DNA from: Piscinibacter gummiphilus
Lineage (GTDB): Bacteria > Pseudomonadota > Gammaproteobacteria > Burkholderiales > Burkholderiaceae_C
Direction: 5' to 3'
NCBI RefSeq assembly: GCF_032681285.1
Contig: NZ_CP136336.1
Coordinates: 1,537,001 to 1,601,000 of the forward strand
Length of the DNA stretch: 64,000 nt
Shown: positions 46,695 through 55,561 of the stretch, piece after piece
Layout of the letters: each line of letters begins with the position of its first letter
How positions within the stretch are numbered: position 1 is the first letter of the stretch
Program-made: the position numbers and the translations under genes
The notes under the pieces: model-generated
Seen by the model: only the letters and a program-made list of their open reading frames with translations
Told to the model about the DNA's origin: nothing
The model's database searches: none

Positions 46695-47071
46695 TCAGGA
46701 ACAAGTACTCGAACAAATCGGTTGTCGTGCGCGTCATTGCGTTCAGAAAGAAGGAGGGCTCGCCGGTGGAGGTCAAGGTCACGCCGGATGTGCTGGACAT
46801 GGAGTTGTTCGACAAGGGGCCAAAGGTCATCACGTGGAAACTCGACACCGTTGGCTTCCGCTTTGCGCCCGAGGGCGCAATCGAGATCACGTCACCCGGT
46901 GCGGAGAAAGTGTTCGGGCGGCCGGTCGTCTCCAAGGAAGGCCGGGTTGTCAAGGTGACCAATGAGAACAACGATGGTCGCGCCTATGCCTACAACGTCC
47001 GCGTTCTCGATGAAGAGACTCAAGAGGTGACGGTCCTCGATCCGTCCATCGGCAACCGTCGGCCGTACTGA
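46691..47071 (+). CDS. small beta-rich protein, third gene of TIR module
   Basis: The 126-residue protein has an ATG overlapping the TIR gene stop (ATGA, 46691-46694). It shows alternating hydrophobic strands (SVVVRVIAFRKKEGSPVEVK, VITWKLDTVGFRFAPEGAIE, YAYNVRVLDEETQEVTVLDP), as expected of a beta-sandwich, with no helix-rich part, signal peptide or catalytic motif. No family is recognised. Codon use is less GC-biased than the flanking genes. Its coupling to the TIR gene suggests a partner, ligand-recognition or immunity role, which is inference only. Confidence 0.7.
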   Translation: MIRNKYSNKSVVVRVIAFRKKEGSPVEVKVTPDVLDMELFDKGPKVITWKLDTVGFRFAPEGAIEITSPGAEKVFGRPVVSKEGRVVKVTNENNDGRAYAYNVRVLDEETQEVTVLDPSIGNRRPY

Positions 47072-47095
47072 AAAAGAGAAGCGCGAGGGGCTGTC

Positions 47096-49381
47096 TCAGG
47101 TGAACGCCGAGAGCTCTTTCTCCACCACGTCAGCCTGAGTCGTGTCGCCTTTGGTGCGAAGCGCGGCCAGCAGCGCCGTCAGCGCGCTTCTCAATGCGCC
47201 GGGTGACCGCCTGTGGCGCAAGAGGTCGATGGCTTGTTGCGCCCGCGCTTGCGCCTCGTCAACCAAGCCCAGTTCCAGATCCAGCGAAGACAGTAGCAGC
47301 ATGGCCCGAACGCGGCCGCGTTCGTCGCCGGCCTGCGTGCGAAGGGCCAACTCTGCCTCGCGGGCGCTTCGGCTCGCCTGCAGGTTGCCGTGGGCTCGGG
47401 CCACATCGGCGCGTGCCCGCTGGCCCCACGCGCGTTCGCGTGCTGGCCATTCGGGGCTTTCGATCGACATGGCCTCGGCGAGCGCCGCATCGGCTGCTGG
47501 GTCGGCCTCTCGGTACATCCCTGCGAGCCCGGTGAGCTCGGCGTAGAGACCGTGCATGTCGCCCAGTTGCCGATACAACGCTTGGGCGCGAGCCGCTGCC
47601 ATGCGAGCGCGCTCAGGGTCGGTGGCGTTCCATGCCCACTGCGCGGCTCTCCACCACTGAGCCGCAACAGGTGCAGGGATATCGTCCGACACGAGCTGTT
47701 CACTTTCCTCGTGCCAACGGCGTGCCTCGTCGTAGAGCGATAGGTGATGCCACAGCGGCGCTGCGGCTCCGACGAGCGACACCAGCGTCAAAGCGTCGCG
47801 CTGTGAGCTGGCGAAAACAAGGGCCGCACGCAGGTTGTCCAACTCGGGTTCATAGACTCTCAACCAGTCGGCATCTGTCATCTGCAGCCAGTCGGTCGAC
47901 GCAGTATTGAAGAAGCGTCGCATGGCATCGGCATGGCGCTGGTGCGGTAAGCGTGCTGCGGCCGATGGTGTCGACATCGCATAGGCGCGTGCGGTTTCAC
48001 TCAACTGATAGCGGGGCGTTTGACCTCCGCTCACGCTGAGGAGCGAGTGCTCCGCCAACGTGGCCAGCGCATCGATCAGAGTCCACTCGTCGAGTTGGTC
48101 GCCTGTGAGTACTTGAATGGCAAGTGGGAGTGTGAATCCTCCTGCGAACACGCCTAGCTGCTGGAAGAGCCGCTGTTCACCCTCGGGCAGCAAGGCCAGG
48201 CTCCACTCCAGCGCCGCCTGCAGCGTCTGCTGCCGCGTGGGGGCCGAGCGGCTGCCGCCGGCGAGCAGCTTGAAGCGGTCATCGAGACGCTCTGCCACAC
48301 CGCCTGCGCCCAGCAGCGGCACGCGCGAGGCCGCCAGCTCCAGCGCGAGTGGCAATCCGTCGAGCCGGCGGCAGATCTCGATCACATGCGCAACGTTGTC
48401 GCCACCGAGCACGAAGCGCCGGTCGGCGGCGCGGGCGCGTTCGGTGAAGAGGGCGATGGCGCCGAAGGAGGCCGCGGTTTCTGCATCGGTGCCCGGCGGT
48501 GGCACGGCAAGAGCTTCGAGTCTGAGGATCTGTTCGCCGTGCACCCGCAGCGGACTCTGGCTCGTCACCAGCAGGCGAAGGCCCGGCGCGTGGGTCAGCA
48601 GGGCCTGGACGACGGGGGCGAGGGACTCCACCAGATGCTCGGCGTTGTCGATCACCAGCAGCAGCTGCATGGGTTTGAGCGCTGACACGAGCGCGGCGTG
48701 TGGGTCGCCGCCGGGTGCCAGTTGCAGGTCGAGGGCTTGCGCGATGCTGCCAGCGATCAGCCGCCCGTCGGTCAGCGACGCCAGCTCCACCCACGCGCAG
48801 CCGTCGGCCCACGCCTGAGCGCGGGCCTGGGCGGCGCAGCGGGCGAGTGTGGTCTTGCCGATGCCGCCGGGGCCAACCACCGTCACGAGAGGGTGGTGGT
48901 CGAGCAGCTCGAGCAGGGCATCGAGGTCGGCCTCGCGCCCGAGCAGTGCGGGGGGGCGCGGCGTAAGGGGGGCTCGCACCGAGGGCGCAGAGGGTGTTGT
49001 GGGCTCATCCCCCACCAACGTGAACCGATACCCCCGCCCCGGCACCGTCGAAATCGCCTTCGGCCCCAGCACCTTGCGCAGCGTCGACACCTGTACCTGC
49101 AGGTTGTTCTCTTCCACCACCAGCCCGGGCCACACCAGATCGAGCAGCTCGTTCTTCGACACCACCCGGTCTCGATGCTCGATGAGAGCCAGCAGCAGAT
49201 CGAACGCCCGTGCGCCCAATGCCGCGGGCTGCCCGTCGACGAGCAACTCGCGCTGTGCGGGTCGCACTTCGATGCGGTCAAAGCGGTGTACGGCAGAAGG
49301 CTGATGTGCCACGTGGGTCTCCTGCCCGGAATTTAAGCGATGAACCCCAAATTCAGAACGCTTCAGATCCTTCAATGACAT
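47096..49381 (-). CDS. STAND-type transcription regulator (winged helix, NB-ARC ATPase, repeats)
   Basis: The 761-residue protein has an OmpR/CadC-type winged helix (about 35-125: VSKNELLDLVWPGLVVEENN, ending PGRGYRFTLVG). An NB-ARC-like ATPase follows, starting LLGREADLDALLELLDHH, with P-loop VGPGGIGKTTLAR (about 168-180), Walker B LLLVIDNAEHL and GLPLALELAASRVPLLG. The last 300 residues are helical repeats. It probably switches DNA binding by ATP-dependent oligomerisation on ligand detection. It is convergent with the TIR module and divergent from the hydrolase gene at 49439 across 57 bp, the most likely target. The exact start is uncertain in the first 30 residues. Confidence 0.85.
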   Translation of the reverse strand: MSLKDLKRSEFGVHRLNSGQETHVAHQPSAVHRFDRIEVRPAQRELLVDGQPAALGARAFDLLLALIEHRDRVVSKNELLDLVWPGLVVEENNLQVQVSTLRKVLGPKAISTVPGRGYRFTLVGDEPTTPSAPSVRAPLTPRPPALLGREADLDALLELLDHHPLVTVVGPGGIGKTTLARCAAQARAQAWADGCAWVELASLTDGRLIAGSIAQALDLQLAPGGDPHAALVSALKPMQLLLVIDNAEHLVESLAPVVQALLTHAPGLRLLVTSQSPLRVHGEQILRLEALAVPPPGTDAETAASFGAIALFTERARAADRRFVLGGDNVAHVIEICRRLDGLPLALELAASRVPLLGAGGVAERLDDRFKLLAGGSRSAPTRQQTLQAALEWSLALLPEGEQRLFQQLGVFAGGFTLPLAIQVLTGDQLDEWTLIDALATLAEHSLLSVSGGQTPRYQLSETARAYAMSTPSAAARLPHQRHADAMRRFFNTASTDWLQMTDADWLRVYEPELDNLRAALVFASSQRDALTLVSLVGAAAPLWHHLSLYDEARRWHEESEQLVSDDIPAPVAAQWWRAAQWAWNATDPERARMAAARAQALYRQLGDMHGLYAELTGLAGMYREADPAADAALAEAMSIESPEWPARERAWGQRARADVARAHGNLQASRSAREAELALRTQAGDERGRVRAMLLLSSLDLELGLVDEAQARAQQAIDLLRHRRSPGALRSALTALLAALRTKGDTTQADVVEKELSAFT

Positions 49382-49438
49382 GAGGCGGCGGCGAGTCCAA
49401 CACTGGACACTCCATCACCGCTGTTCCAGGGGCTCGAC

Positions 49439-50326
49439 ATGAACACCACCACCTTGCTGCATGGATCGATGGCCGCTGCGGCGGCCGAGGGCTTGCGCTG
49501 GTGGAAACGGGTGCATCGCGAGTCGGTGCCGGCGCCCGCGCTGTTGGGCGCGCTGCAGTGCCGCGAGGTCGATTTCCCTTCGCGCGACGGGCGGGCGCGC
49601 ATCGCCGCCACGCTCTTGCACGGCGGGGCCGACGCCTGCGCGGCGGTGGTGCTGGTGGTGGGCCAGGTCGGCTCGTGGGGCAGCGACGCCCGCGTCGAAG
49701 GCCGCAGCCTGCATGTGCGCACGCTGGCGCAGGCGCTGCGCTCGCGCGGCATCACGGTGCTCGTCACGCGGCTGCGTGGGCACGGCGAGTCGGAGCGGCA
49801 CGACGTGCTGGGTGCCGTCGATTACCTCCTGGCGCAGGGCCATGAACCGGGGAACATCGGGGTCATCGGCGCCTCGCTCGGCGCCTGCGCCGCGCTGATG
49901 GCGGCGGCCGAAGAGCCGGCGATCGCCGCGGTGGTGGCCGACAGCCCGAGGCGCGACCTGCGCGGCGAAGCGCGCTGCCCGGCCGAGGTGCTGATGCCGC
50001 TCGCCCGCTGGGTCGGCCGGCTGCTCTCGGGGGTCGATCTCGGGCGCCGGCCGTGGCTGGGCGACCTCGCCTCCCTGCGCAACCGCGCCGTGATGGTGGT
50101 GCACGGCCGGGGTGACCGCCAAGTGCCCGCCACGATGGGGCAGGCGGTGGCCGAGGCCTGCGCCGCGCAGCTGTGGCTCACCGCGAGCGGCTCGCACGCC
50201 GGCACGCTGCACGAGGCGCTGCCGCTCTACATCACTCGCGTGGTCGACTTCTTCTGCCAGCACCTGCCGGTGCAGCCGCGCGAGCCTTTGCTGGTGCCGG
50301 CGCAACCCCTCGAAGCAACGGCCTGA
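49439..50326 (+). CDS. alpha/beta hydrolase (dienelactone-hydrolase-like)
   Basis: The 295-residue protein has hydrolase elements VVLVVGQVGSWGSDAR, TRLRGHGESERHDVLGAVDY, nucleophile elbow VIGASLGACAAL (Ser in GASLGA), an acid in VVHGRGDRQVPA and terminal His in SGSHAG. The N-terminal region (CREVDFPSRDGRARIAATLL) is typical of peptidase/esterase-like hydrolases. Substrate unknown. It is divergent from the STAND regulator and may be controlled by it. Confidence 0.83.
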   Translation: MNTTTLLHGSMAAAAAEGLRWWKRVHRESVPAPALLGALQCREVDFPSRDGRARIAATLLHGGADACAAVVLVVGQVGSWGSDARVEGRSLHVRTLAQALRSRGITVLVTRLRGHGESERHDVLGAVDYLLAQGHEPGNIGVIGASLGACAALMAAAEEPAIAAVVADSPRRDLRGEARCPAEVLMPLARWVGRLLSGVDLGRRPWLGDLASLRNRAVMVVHGRGDRQVPATMGQAVAEACAAQLWLTASGSHAGTLHEALPLYITRVVDFFCQHLPVQPREPLLVPAQPLEATA

Positions 50327-50377
50327 TCAGGCCCTTATGCGATGTGGGGGCGTGCGCGGGCTGACAGAATCGGCGGC

Positions 50378-50893
50378 ATGTCCTCCCAACCTGCTTCTGA
50401 AACCGTCGGCTCTCCCAACGTGGTGCTGCGCGCCGCCGAGCTCCGCGACGTGCAATCCATCGTGGGCCTGATCCGCGAACTGGCCGAATTCGAACAACTC
50501 ACCCACCTGCTGCAGGTCACGCCCGAGAAACTGCGCCCGCACCTCTTCGGCGAGAAGCCGGTGGCCGAGGCGATGGTGGCCGAACTCGGCGGCGAGGTGG
50601 TGGCCTTCGCGCTCTACTTCACCAACTTCTCGACCTTCCTCGCGCAGCCGGGGCTCTACCTCGAAGACCTGTACGTGCGGCCGGTGCACCGAGGCAATGG
50701 CATCGGCGAAGCCATGCTCACACGGCTGGCCAAGCTGGCGGTCGACCGCGGATATGGCCGCTTCGAGTGGTGCGTGCTCGACTGGAACGAAAACGCCATC
50801 CGCTTCTACGAACGCATGGGCGCCACCGTGATGCCCGACTGGCGACTGTCCCGTGTCACGGGCGAGGCGCTCGCCGCACTGGCCTCACGCTGA
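50378..50893 (+). CDS. GNAT N-acetyltransferase, spermidine/thialysine acetyltransferase-like
   Basis: The 171-residue GNAT protein has VVLRAAELRDVQSIVGLIRE, a strand FALYFTNFSTFLAQPGLYLE, LEDLYVRPVHRGNGIGEAML (acetyl-CoA loop RGNGIG) and FEWCVLDWNENAIRFYERMG. The F-x-N-F-S-T-F and EDLYV pattern is that of the SAT1/SAT2-type subgroup, which acetylates polyamine or lysine analogues. Substrate not proven. It ends 2 bp before the convergent acyl-CoA synthetase. Confidence 0.88.
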   Translation: MSSQPASETVGSPNVVLRAAELRDVQSIVGLIRELAEFEQLTHLLQVTPEKLRPHLFGEKPVAEAMVAELGGEVVAFALYFTNFSTFLAQPGLYLEDLYVRPVHRGNGIGEAMLTRLAKLAVDRGYGRFEWCVLDWNENAIRFYERMGATVMPDWRLSRVTGEALAALASR

Positions 50894-50895
50894 CG

Positions 50896-52599
50896 TCACG
50901 CTGCGCCGGCTTTCACGCTGGCGGCCTCACGCTCCCGCAGCACCTTGCGCTGCACCTTGCCGGTGGTCGTCATCGGCAGGGCGTCGATGAACTCGATCTC
51001 CTTCGGGTACTCATAGGGCGCGAGCTTGCCGCGCACGTGGGCCTGCAGCTGCTCGATGAGGGCATCGGTGCCGGCGTGGCCCGCGGCGAGCACGACGAAG
51101 GCCTTCACCACCGCCCCTCGCTCGGCATCGGGCTTGGGCACCACCGCTGCATTGGCCACGGCCGGGTGCTTGACCAGGCAGTTCTCGATCTCGCTCGGCC
51201 CGATGCGGTAGCCCGCGGCCTTGAAGACGTCGTCGCTGCGGCCCTGGTACCAGAGGTGGCCGTCTTCATCCATCACCGCGGTGTCGCCGGTGCGGCACCA
51301 TGAGTCGGCCGGGTCGCCGGTGAATTTGGCGCGGGTGGCCTCGTCGTTGCGCCAATAGCCGAGGAAGAAGATGGGGTCGGGCTGGCCGTGCACGTCGTGC
51401 CGGTGGATCGCCACGTCGCCCGGCGTGCCGCGCGGGCATTCGCGGCCCTCGTCGTCGATCACTGCGATGCGGTGGCCGGGGTAGGGCCGGCCCATGCTGC
51501 CGGGCTTGGCCGGCCAGGCGCTGTGCGGCGCGCCGGTCGTGTCGACGAACCACCCGCAGTTGCCCACCACGTAGTTCATCTCGGTCTGGCCGAACATCTC
51601 GTTGACGGTGATGCCGAGCTGCTGCTCGCAGTAACCGAACACCGCATCGCCCACCGCCTCGCCGGCGCTCATGATCGCGCGCAGCCTGAGCGTGTAGCGC
51701 TCGCGTGGCGCGGGCACCGCCTTCATCATCGCCTTCAGTGCAGTGGGGAAGAGGAAGGTGTTGGTCACGCCGTAGCGCGCCATCAGCTCGAAGGCTTTCT
51801 CGGGCGAGAAGCGGCCTTGATACGCCACGATGGGGTGGCCGAAGTAGAGCGTGGGCAAGAGCGCATCCATGAGCCCGCCGGTCCAGGCCCAGTCGGCGGG
51901 CGACCAGAACACGTCGCCCCGCTGCGGAAACCAGTTCTGGCTGCAGACGAAGCCCGGCAGGTTGCCGATCAGCGCGCGGTGCGGGATGAGCGCGCCCTTG
52001 GGTGGCCCGGTGGTGCCGCTGGTGTAGATGAGCACGGCCGCGTCGTCGGCCTTCGTCACCACCGGCTGGAAGTGCGCGGGCTCGCGGGCGAGCAGCATCG
52101 TCCAGTCGTGATCGCCCTGGCCTTGGGCGCCGCCGACCGCCACCACGTTCTGTAACTGCGGGCACTCTGCGCGGGCCGCCAGCAGGTTGGCGATGGCGCT
52201 CTCGTCCACCAGCGCGAGCTTGGCCTCGCTGTGCTGCAGACGGTAGGCGAGCGCCTCGGGGCCGAAGAGCATCGACAGCGGCATTGCCACGGCGCCCAAT
52301 TGATAGATTGCGATGTGCGCCACCGCTGTCTCCACGCGCTGCGGCATCACGATCGCGACCCGGTCACCGGCCTCCACCCCCAGGCGTTGCAGTGCGTGGC
52401 TCAGGCGGTTGGCTTGGGCCTGCAAGCTGCCGTAGGTGCAGGCGAGCGTCTGCCCGTTCTCGTGCTCGTAGAGGATTGCGGTGGCCTCGGGCGTTTCGCG
52501 GGCCCAGCGGCCGCAGCACACGTCGGCGATGTTGAAGTGCGGCGGCACCTTCCAGCGGAAGCCGGCGTGCAGGCGGTCGTAAGCCGAGGCCAGGGTCAT
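50896..52599 (-). CDS. AMP-dependent acyl-CoA synthetase
   Basis: The 567-residue ANL-family ligase has the A3 motif LIYTSGTTGPPKGALIPHRA, A5 region MFGQTEMNYVVGNC, A7 WCRTGDTAVMDEDGHLWYQG, A8 hinge RSDDVFKAAGYRIGPSEIEN and the catalytic Lys in TTTGKVQRKVLRE. The N-terminus (RWKVPPHFNIADVCCGRWAR) matches medium-chain acyl-CoA or aryl-CoA synthetases. It forms acyl-AMP and then acyl-CoA; chain length preference cannot be told. Monocistronic; the next gene on the plus strand is divergent. Confidence 0.93.
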   Translation of the reverse strand: MTLASAYDRLHAGFRWKVPPHFNIADVCCGRWARETPEATAILYEHENGQTLACTYGSLQAQANRLSHALQRLGVEAGDRVAIVMPQRVETAVAHIAIYQLGAVAMPLSMLFGPEALAYRLQHSEAKLALVDESAIANLLAARAECPQLQNVVAVGGAQGQGDHDWTMLLAREPAHFQPVVTKADDAAVLIYTSGTTGPPKGALIPHRALIGNLPGFVCSQNWFPQRGDVFWSPADWAWTGGLMDALLPTLYFGHPIVAYQGRFSPEKAFELMARYGVTNTFLFPTALKAMMKAVPAPRERYTLRLRAIMSAGEAVGDAVFGYCEQQLGITVNEMFGQTEMNYVVGNCGWFVDTTGAPHSAWPAKPGSMGRPYPGHRIAVIDDEGRECPRGTPGDVAIHRHDVHGQPDPIFFLGYWRNDEATRAKFTGDPADSWCRTGDTAVMDEDGHLWYQGRSDDVFKAAGYRIGPSEIENCLVKHPAVANAAVVPKPDAERGAVVKAFVVLAAGHAGTDALIEQLQAHVRGKLAPYEYPKEIEFIDALPMTTTGKVQRKVLREREAASVKAGAA

Positions 52600-52716
52600 G
52601 CGGTGTCCTTGATGGGTGACGGGCCAGCATAGAGCGTGAGGTCCGGCACGAAAGCCCGAGCGCGCTCAGGGATTTCCCCCGGGAGATGCTGCACCGCACC
52701 CGCCGAAAACGAAGAA

Positions 52717-53838
52717 ATGCCGTACCAGCCTTTGTCCGCCGTCAAGAACCGCATCCGCCTCGGTGGGCCGGTGCCGTTCAACATCCGCGGGCAGGACCAT
52801 CGCCTGTTGCTGGCGCGCGGGCAGATCATCCGCGACGAAGAGCAGCTCGAGGCGCTGTTCGAGCGCGAGGCGCTGGTCGACACCGACGAGCTGAAGAGCG
52901 TGCGCTCCGAGGTGCTCGAAGCGCCCGTCGAGACGCTGCCCGGCCTGTGGAGGGGCTGCATTGACCGTGTGGGCCGCACGCTCAAGACCCCCACGCTGCC
53001 CGAGTTTGCGAAGGCGCTGGAAGAGGCCGCCGAGCCGGTGCTGGCGCTCGTCGAGCGCGACCCCGACCTCGCCATCTTCCAGGTGGTGCGGCAGGAGGCC
53101 GCGGGCAAGAACCCCTACGGCGTCTCGCACTCGGTGCACACCGCGATCGCCAGCTACCTGGTGGCGCAGCGGCTGGGCTGGGACAAGGCCGCCGTCGAGC
53201 GTGTCTTCAAGGCCGCGCTGACGATGAACCTCGCGATGCTCGAGCTGCAGGGCCGCCTGGCCACGCAGGTCACGCCGCCCACGGCCGCGCAGCGCGAGCT
53301 CATCCACGACCACCCGACGCGCAGTGCCGAGATGCTCGAAGCCTCGGGCGTGGCCGACGCCGACTGGCTCGCCGCCGTGCGCAACCACCATGAAATCGCC
53401 GGAGGGCACGGCTACCCGCGCGCCTGCCAGGAGGTCGACGACATGGCCTCGCTGCTGCGCCGCGTCGACATGTACACCGCCAAGCTGAGCCCGCGCATCA
53501 CGCGCAAGGCGATGCCGGCCAACCAAGCCGGGCGCGACCTCTTCATCAAGGACGCGCAGCACCCCATGGCGGCAGCGGTCATCAAGGAGTTCGGCGTCTA
53601 CCCGCCGGGCTGCTTCGTGCAGCTCGAGTGCGGCGAAGTCGGCGTGGTCATCAAGCGGGGCGCCAATGCCAACACGCCGGTCGTCGCATCGCTCACCGGG
53701 CGCAACGGCGATGCGCTGCTGGAGCCGGCCCGCCGATTGACCGACCACCGCGGCTTCGCCGTCGTGGGCGTGGTGCCCGAGAGCGCGCTGCGCGTGCGGG
53801 TGTCGCCCGAGAAACTGGTGGTGCTGGCCACACGTTGA
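52717..53838 (+). CDS. degenerate HD-GYP domain protein
   Basis: This 373-residue cytoplasmic protein has an N-terminal PilZ-like or DUF3391-like segment (1-60) and a region aligning with HD-GYP domains (about 110-290). The early helix (YGVSHSVHTAIASYLVAQRL) and the late motif HHEIAGGHGYPRACQ with GYP are kept. The metal-binding HD pair that should sit in a LLHDIGK context reads LTMNLAMLE, so His-Asp is replaced by Met-Asn. It is therefore likely a c-di-GMP sensor or scaffold and not a phosphodiesterase. Start taken at ATG 52717. Confidence 0.8.
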   Translation: MPYQPLSAVKNRIRLGGPVPFNIRGQDHRLLLARGQIIRDEEQLEALFEREALVDTDELKSVRSEVLEAPVETLPGLWRGCIDRVGRTLKTPTLPEFAKALEEAAEPVLALVERDPDLAIFQVVRQEAAGKNPYGVSHSVHTAIASYLVAQRLGWDKAAVERVFKAALTMNLAMLELQGRLATQVTPPTAAQRELIHDHPTRSAEMLEASGVADADWLAAVRNHHEIAGGHGYPRACQEVDDMASLLRRVDMYTAKLSPRITRKAMPANQAGRDLFIKDAQHPMAAAVIKEFGVYPPGCFVQLECGEVGVVIKRGANANTPVVASLTGRNGDALLEPARRLTDHRGFAVVGVVPESALRVRVSPEKLVVLATR

Positions 53839-53911
53839 ACGCAGGCGCTGGCCTGCAGGAACCACGTGATTGCGGCACACTGCCGGGCTCCACCGGCAGC
53901 CCCTCTCTTCC

Positions 53912-54970
53912 ATGCAGCGCATTCCCCTCGGTCGCAGCGACTTGCTCGTCACCCCCATCTGCCTCGGCACCATGACCTTCGGTCAGCAGGTCGACGAAGC
54001 ACTCGCCCATTCCCTGCTCGACCAGGCCATCGGCCGCGGCATCAATTTCATCGACACCGCCGAGATGTACGCCGTGCCCGCGCGGCGCGAGACCTACGGC
54101 GCCACCGAACGCATCATCGGCACCTGGCTCGCCTCGCGCCCCGGCATGCGCGAGAAGATCGTGCTGGCCACCAAGGTCGCCGGCCCGGCGCGCGGCATGG
54201 ACTGGATCCGCAACGGCTCGCCCGACCTGAGCCCGGCCGACATCACGCAGGCCTGCGACGACAGCCTGAAGCGACTGCAGACGGAGGTGATCGACCTCTA
54301 CCAGATCCACTGGCCCAACCGCAACACGCCGATGTTCGGCGGCCTCTACTTCGACCCGAAGCACGACAAGCCGCAGACCTCCATCCACGACCAGCTCGAA
54401 GCGCTGGGCAAGCTGGTGAAGGCGGGCAAGGTGAGGCACATTGGCCTCTCGAACGAGACGCCCTGGGGTGTGGCCGAGTTCGTGCGGCTCGCGGAGCGGC
54501 ACAACCTGCCGCGCGTGGTGACGGTGCAGAACCCGTACGCGCTCACCAGCCGCGCGCTCGACAACGGGCTCGATGAGACGCTCTACCGCTACGGTGTCTC
54601 GCTGCTCGCCTACTCACCGCTCGCCTTCGGCGCGCTCACCGGCAAGTACGACGCGTCCGGCTTCACCGGGCCGGTAGAGAAGGGCCGTCTGGCCGCGTTC
54701 GAGTCCTCGCGCAAGCAGCGCTGGGGGCGGCCCGAGGCGCTGGAGGCGGCGCGTCTCTACAACGCGCTGGCGAAGGCGCATGGCCTCACGCCGACGCAAC
54801 TCGCACTGGCCTTCTGCTACCGCTCGCGCCGCGTCGCGAGCACGATCATCGGCGTGACGAACTCGCAGCAGCTGGTGGAAGACCTCGACGCGTGGGATGT
54901 GCAGCTGTCACCCGAGCTGCTGGCCGAGATCGACGCCATCCGCTGGAAGCACCGTGACCCGGCCCAATAG
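53912..54970 (+). CDS. aldo/keto reductase, Tas-like
   Basis: The 352-residue enzyme has the AKR signature: ICLGTMTFGQQVDEALAHSL, catalytic Asp/Tyr in FIDTAEMYAVPARRETYGAT, Lys in VLATKVAGPARGMD and His in YQIHWPNR. NADPH-binding elements near IIGVTNSQQLVEDL follow. The PARRETYGATERIIG stretch is characteristic of Tas (E. coli YgdS) group proteins. It reduces aldehydes or ketones using NADPH; physiological substrate unknown. Monocistronic. Confidence 0.92.
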   Translation: MQRIPLGRSDLLVTPICLGTMTFGQQVDEALAHSLLDQAIGRGINFIDTAEMYAVPARRETYGATERIIGTWLASRPGMREKIVLATKVAGPARGMDWIRNGSPDLSPADITQACDDSLKRLQTEVIDLYQIHWPNRNTPMFGGLYFDPKHDKPQTSIHDQLEALGKLVKAGKVRHIGLSNETPWGVAEFVRLAERHNLPRVVTVQNPYALTSRALDNGLDETLYRYGVSLLAYSPLAFGALTGKYDASGFTGPVEKGRLAAFESSRKQRWGRPEALEAARLYNALAKAHGLTPTQLALAFCYRSRRVASTIIGVTNSQQLVEDLDAWDVQLSPELLAEIDAIRWKHRDPAQ

Positions 54971-55025
54971 GCCTGCGCAATAAGAGACAAGACACGCGCT
55001 GCGCCAGCGGGACAATCCGCCCACC

Positions 55026-55517
55026 ATGGCCAAGAAAGATCACGTCTCCGAAACCCCCGCCACCCAGCTGCTCAAGCAGCACAAGGTGGCCTACACCGAG
55101 CACGTCTACGACTACGTGGACCACGGCGGCACCACCGAGTCGGCCCGACAGCTCGGTGTGGACGAGCACCACGTCGTGAAGACGCTGGTGATGGAAGACG
55201 AGGCCGCCAAGCCACTCATCGTGCTGATGCACGGCGACCGCCAGGTCAGCACCAAGAACCTCGCGCGCCAGATCGGCACCAAGAAGGTCAGCCCCTGCAA
55301 GCCCGAAGTGGCGCAGCGCCACAGCGGCTACATGGTGGGCGGCACCTCGCCCTTCGGCACCAAGAAGGCGATGCCGATCTACGTGGAAAGCACGGTGCTC
55401 GCGCTGCCGCGCATCTACATCAACGGTGGGCGGCGTGGGTACCTTGTCGGCCTTTCGCCACAGGTGCTGACCGAGGTGCTGAACGCGAAGCCGGTGCAGT
55501 GCGCGGGTGCAGAATAG
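55026..55517 (+). CDS. ybaK: Cys-tRNA(Pro) deacylase, YbaK/EbsC family
   Basis: The 163-residue protein begins ETPATQLLKQHKVAYTEHVY and has the YbaK motifs VVKTLVMEDEAAKP, MHGDRQVSTKNLARQIGTKK and VGGTSPFGTKKAMPIYVEST. It clears cysteine mischarged on tRNA-Pro in trans. Length matches E. coli YbaK (159). It is followed 44 bp later by plsY. Confidence 0.94.
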   Translation: MAKKDHVSETPATQLLKQHKVAYTEHVYDYVDHGGTTESARQLGVDEHHVVKTLVMEDEAAKPLIVLMHGDRQVSTKNLARQIGTKKVSPCKPEVAQRHSGYMVGGTSPFGTKKAMPIYVESTVLALPRIYINGGRRGYLVGLSPQVLTEVLNAKPVQCAGAE

Positions 55518-55561
55518 CCGCTGCAATCCCGCCACAACCCAGCACTACAACAGCTCGCTCG

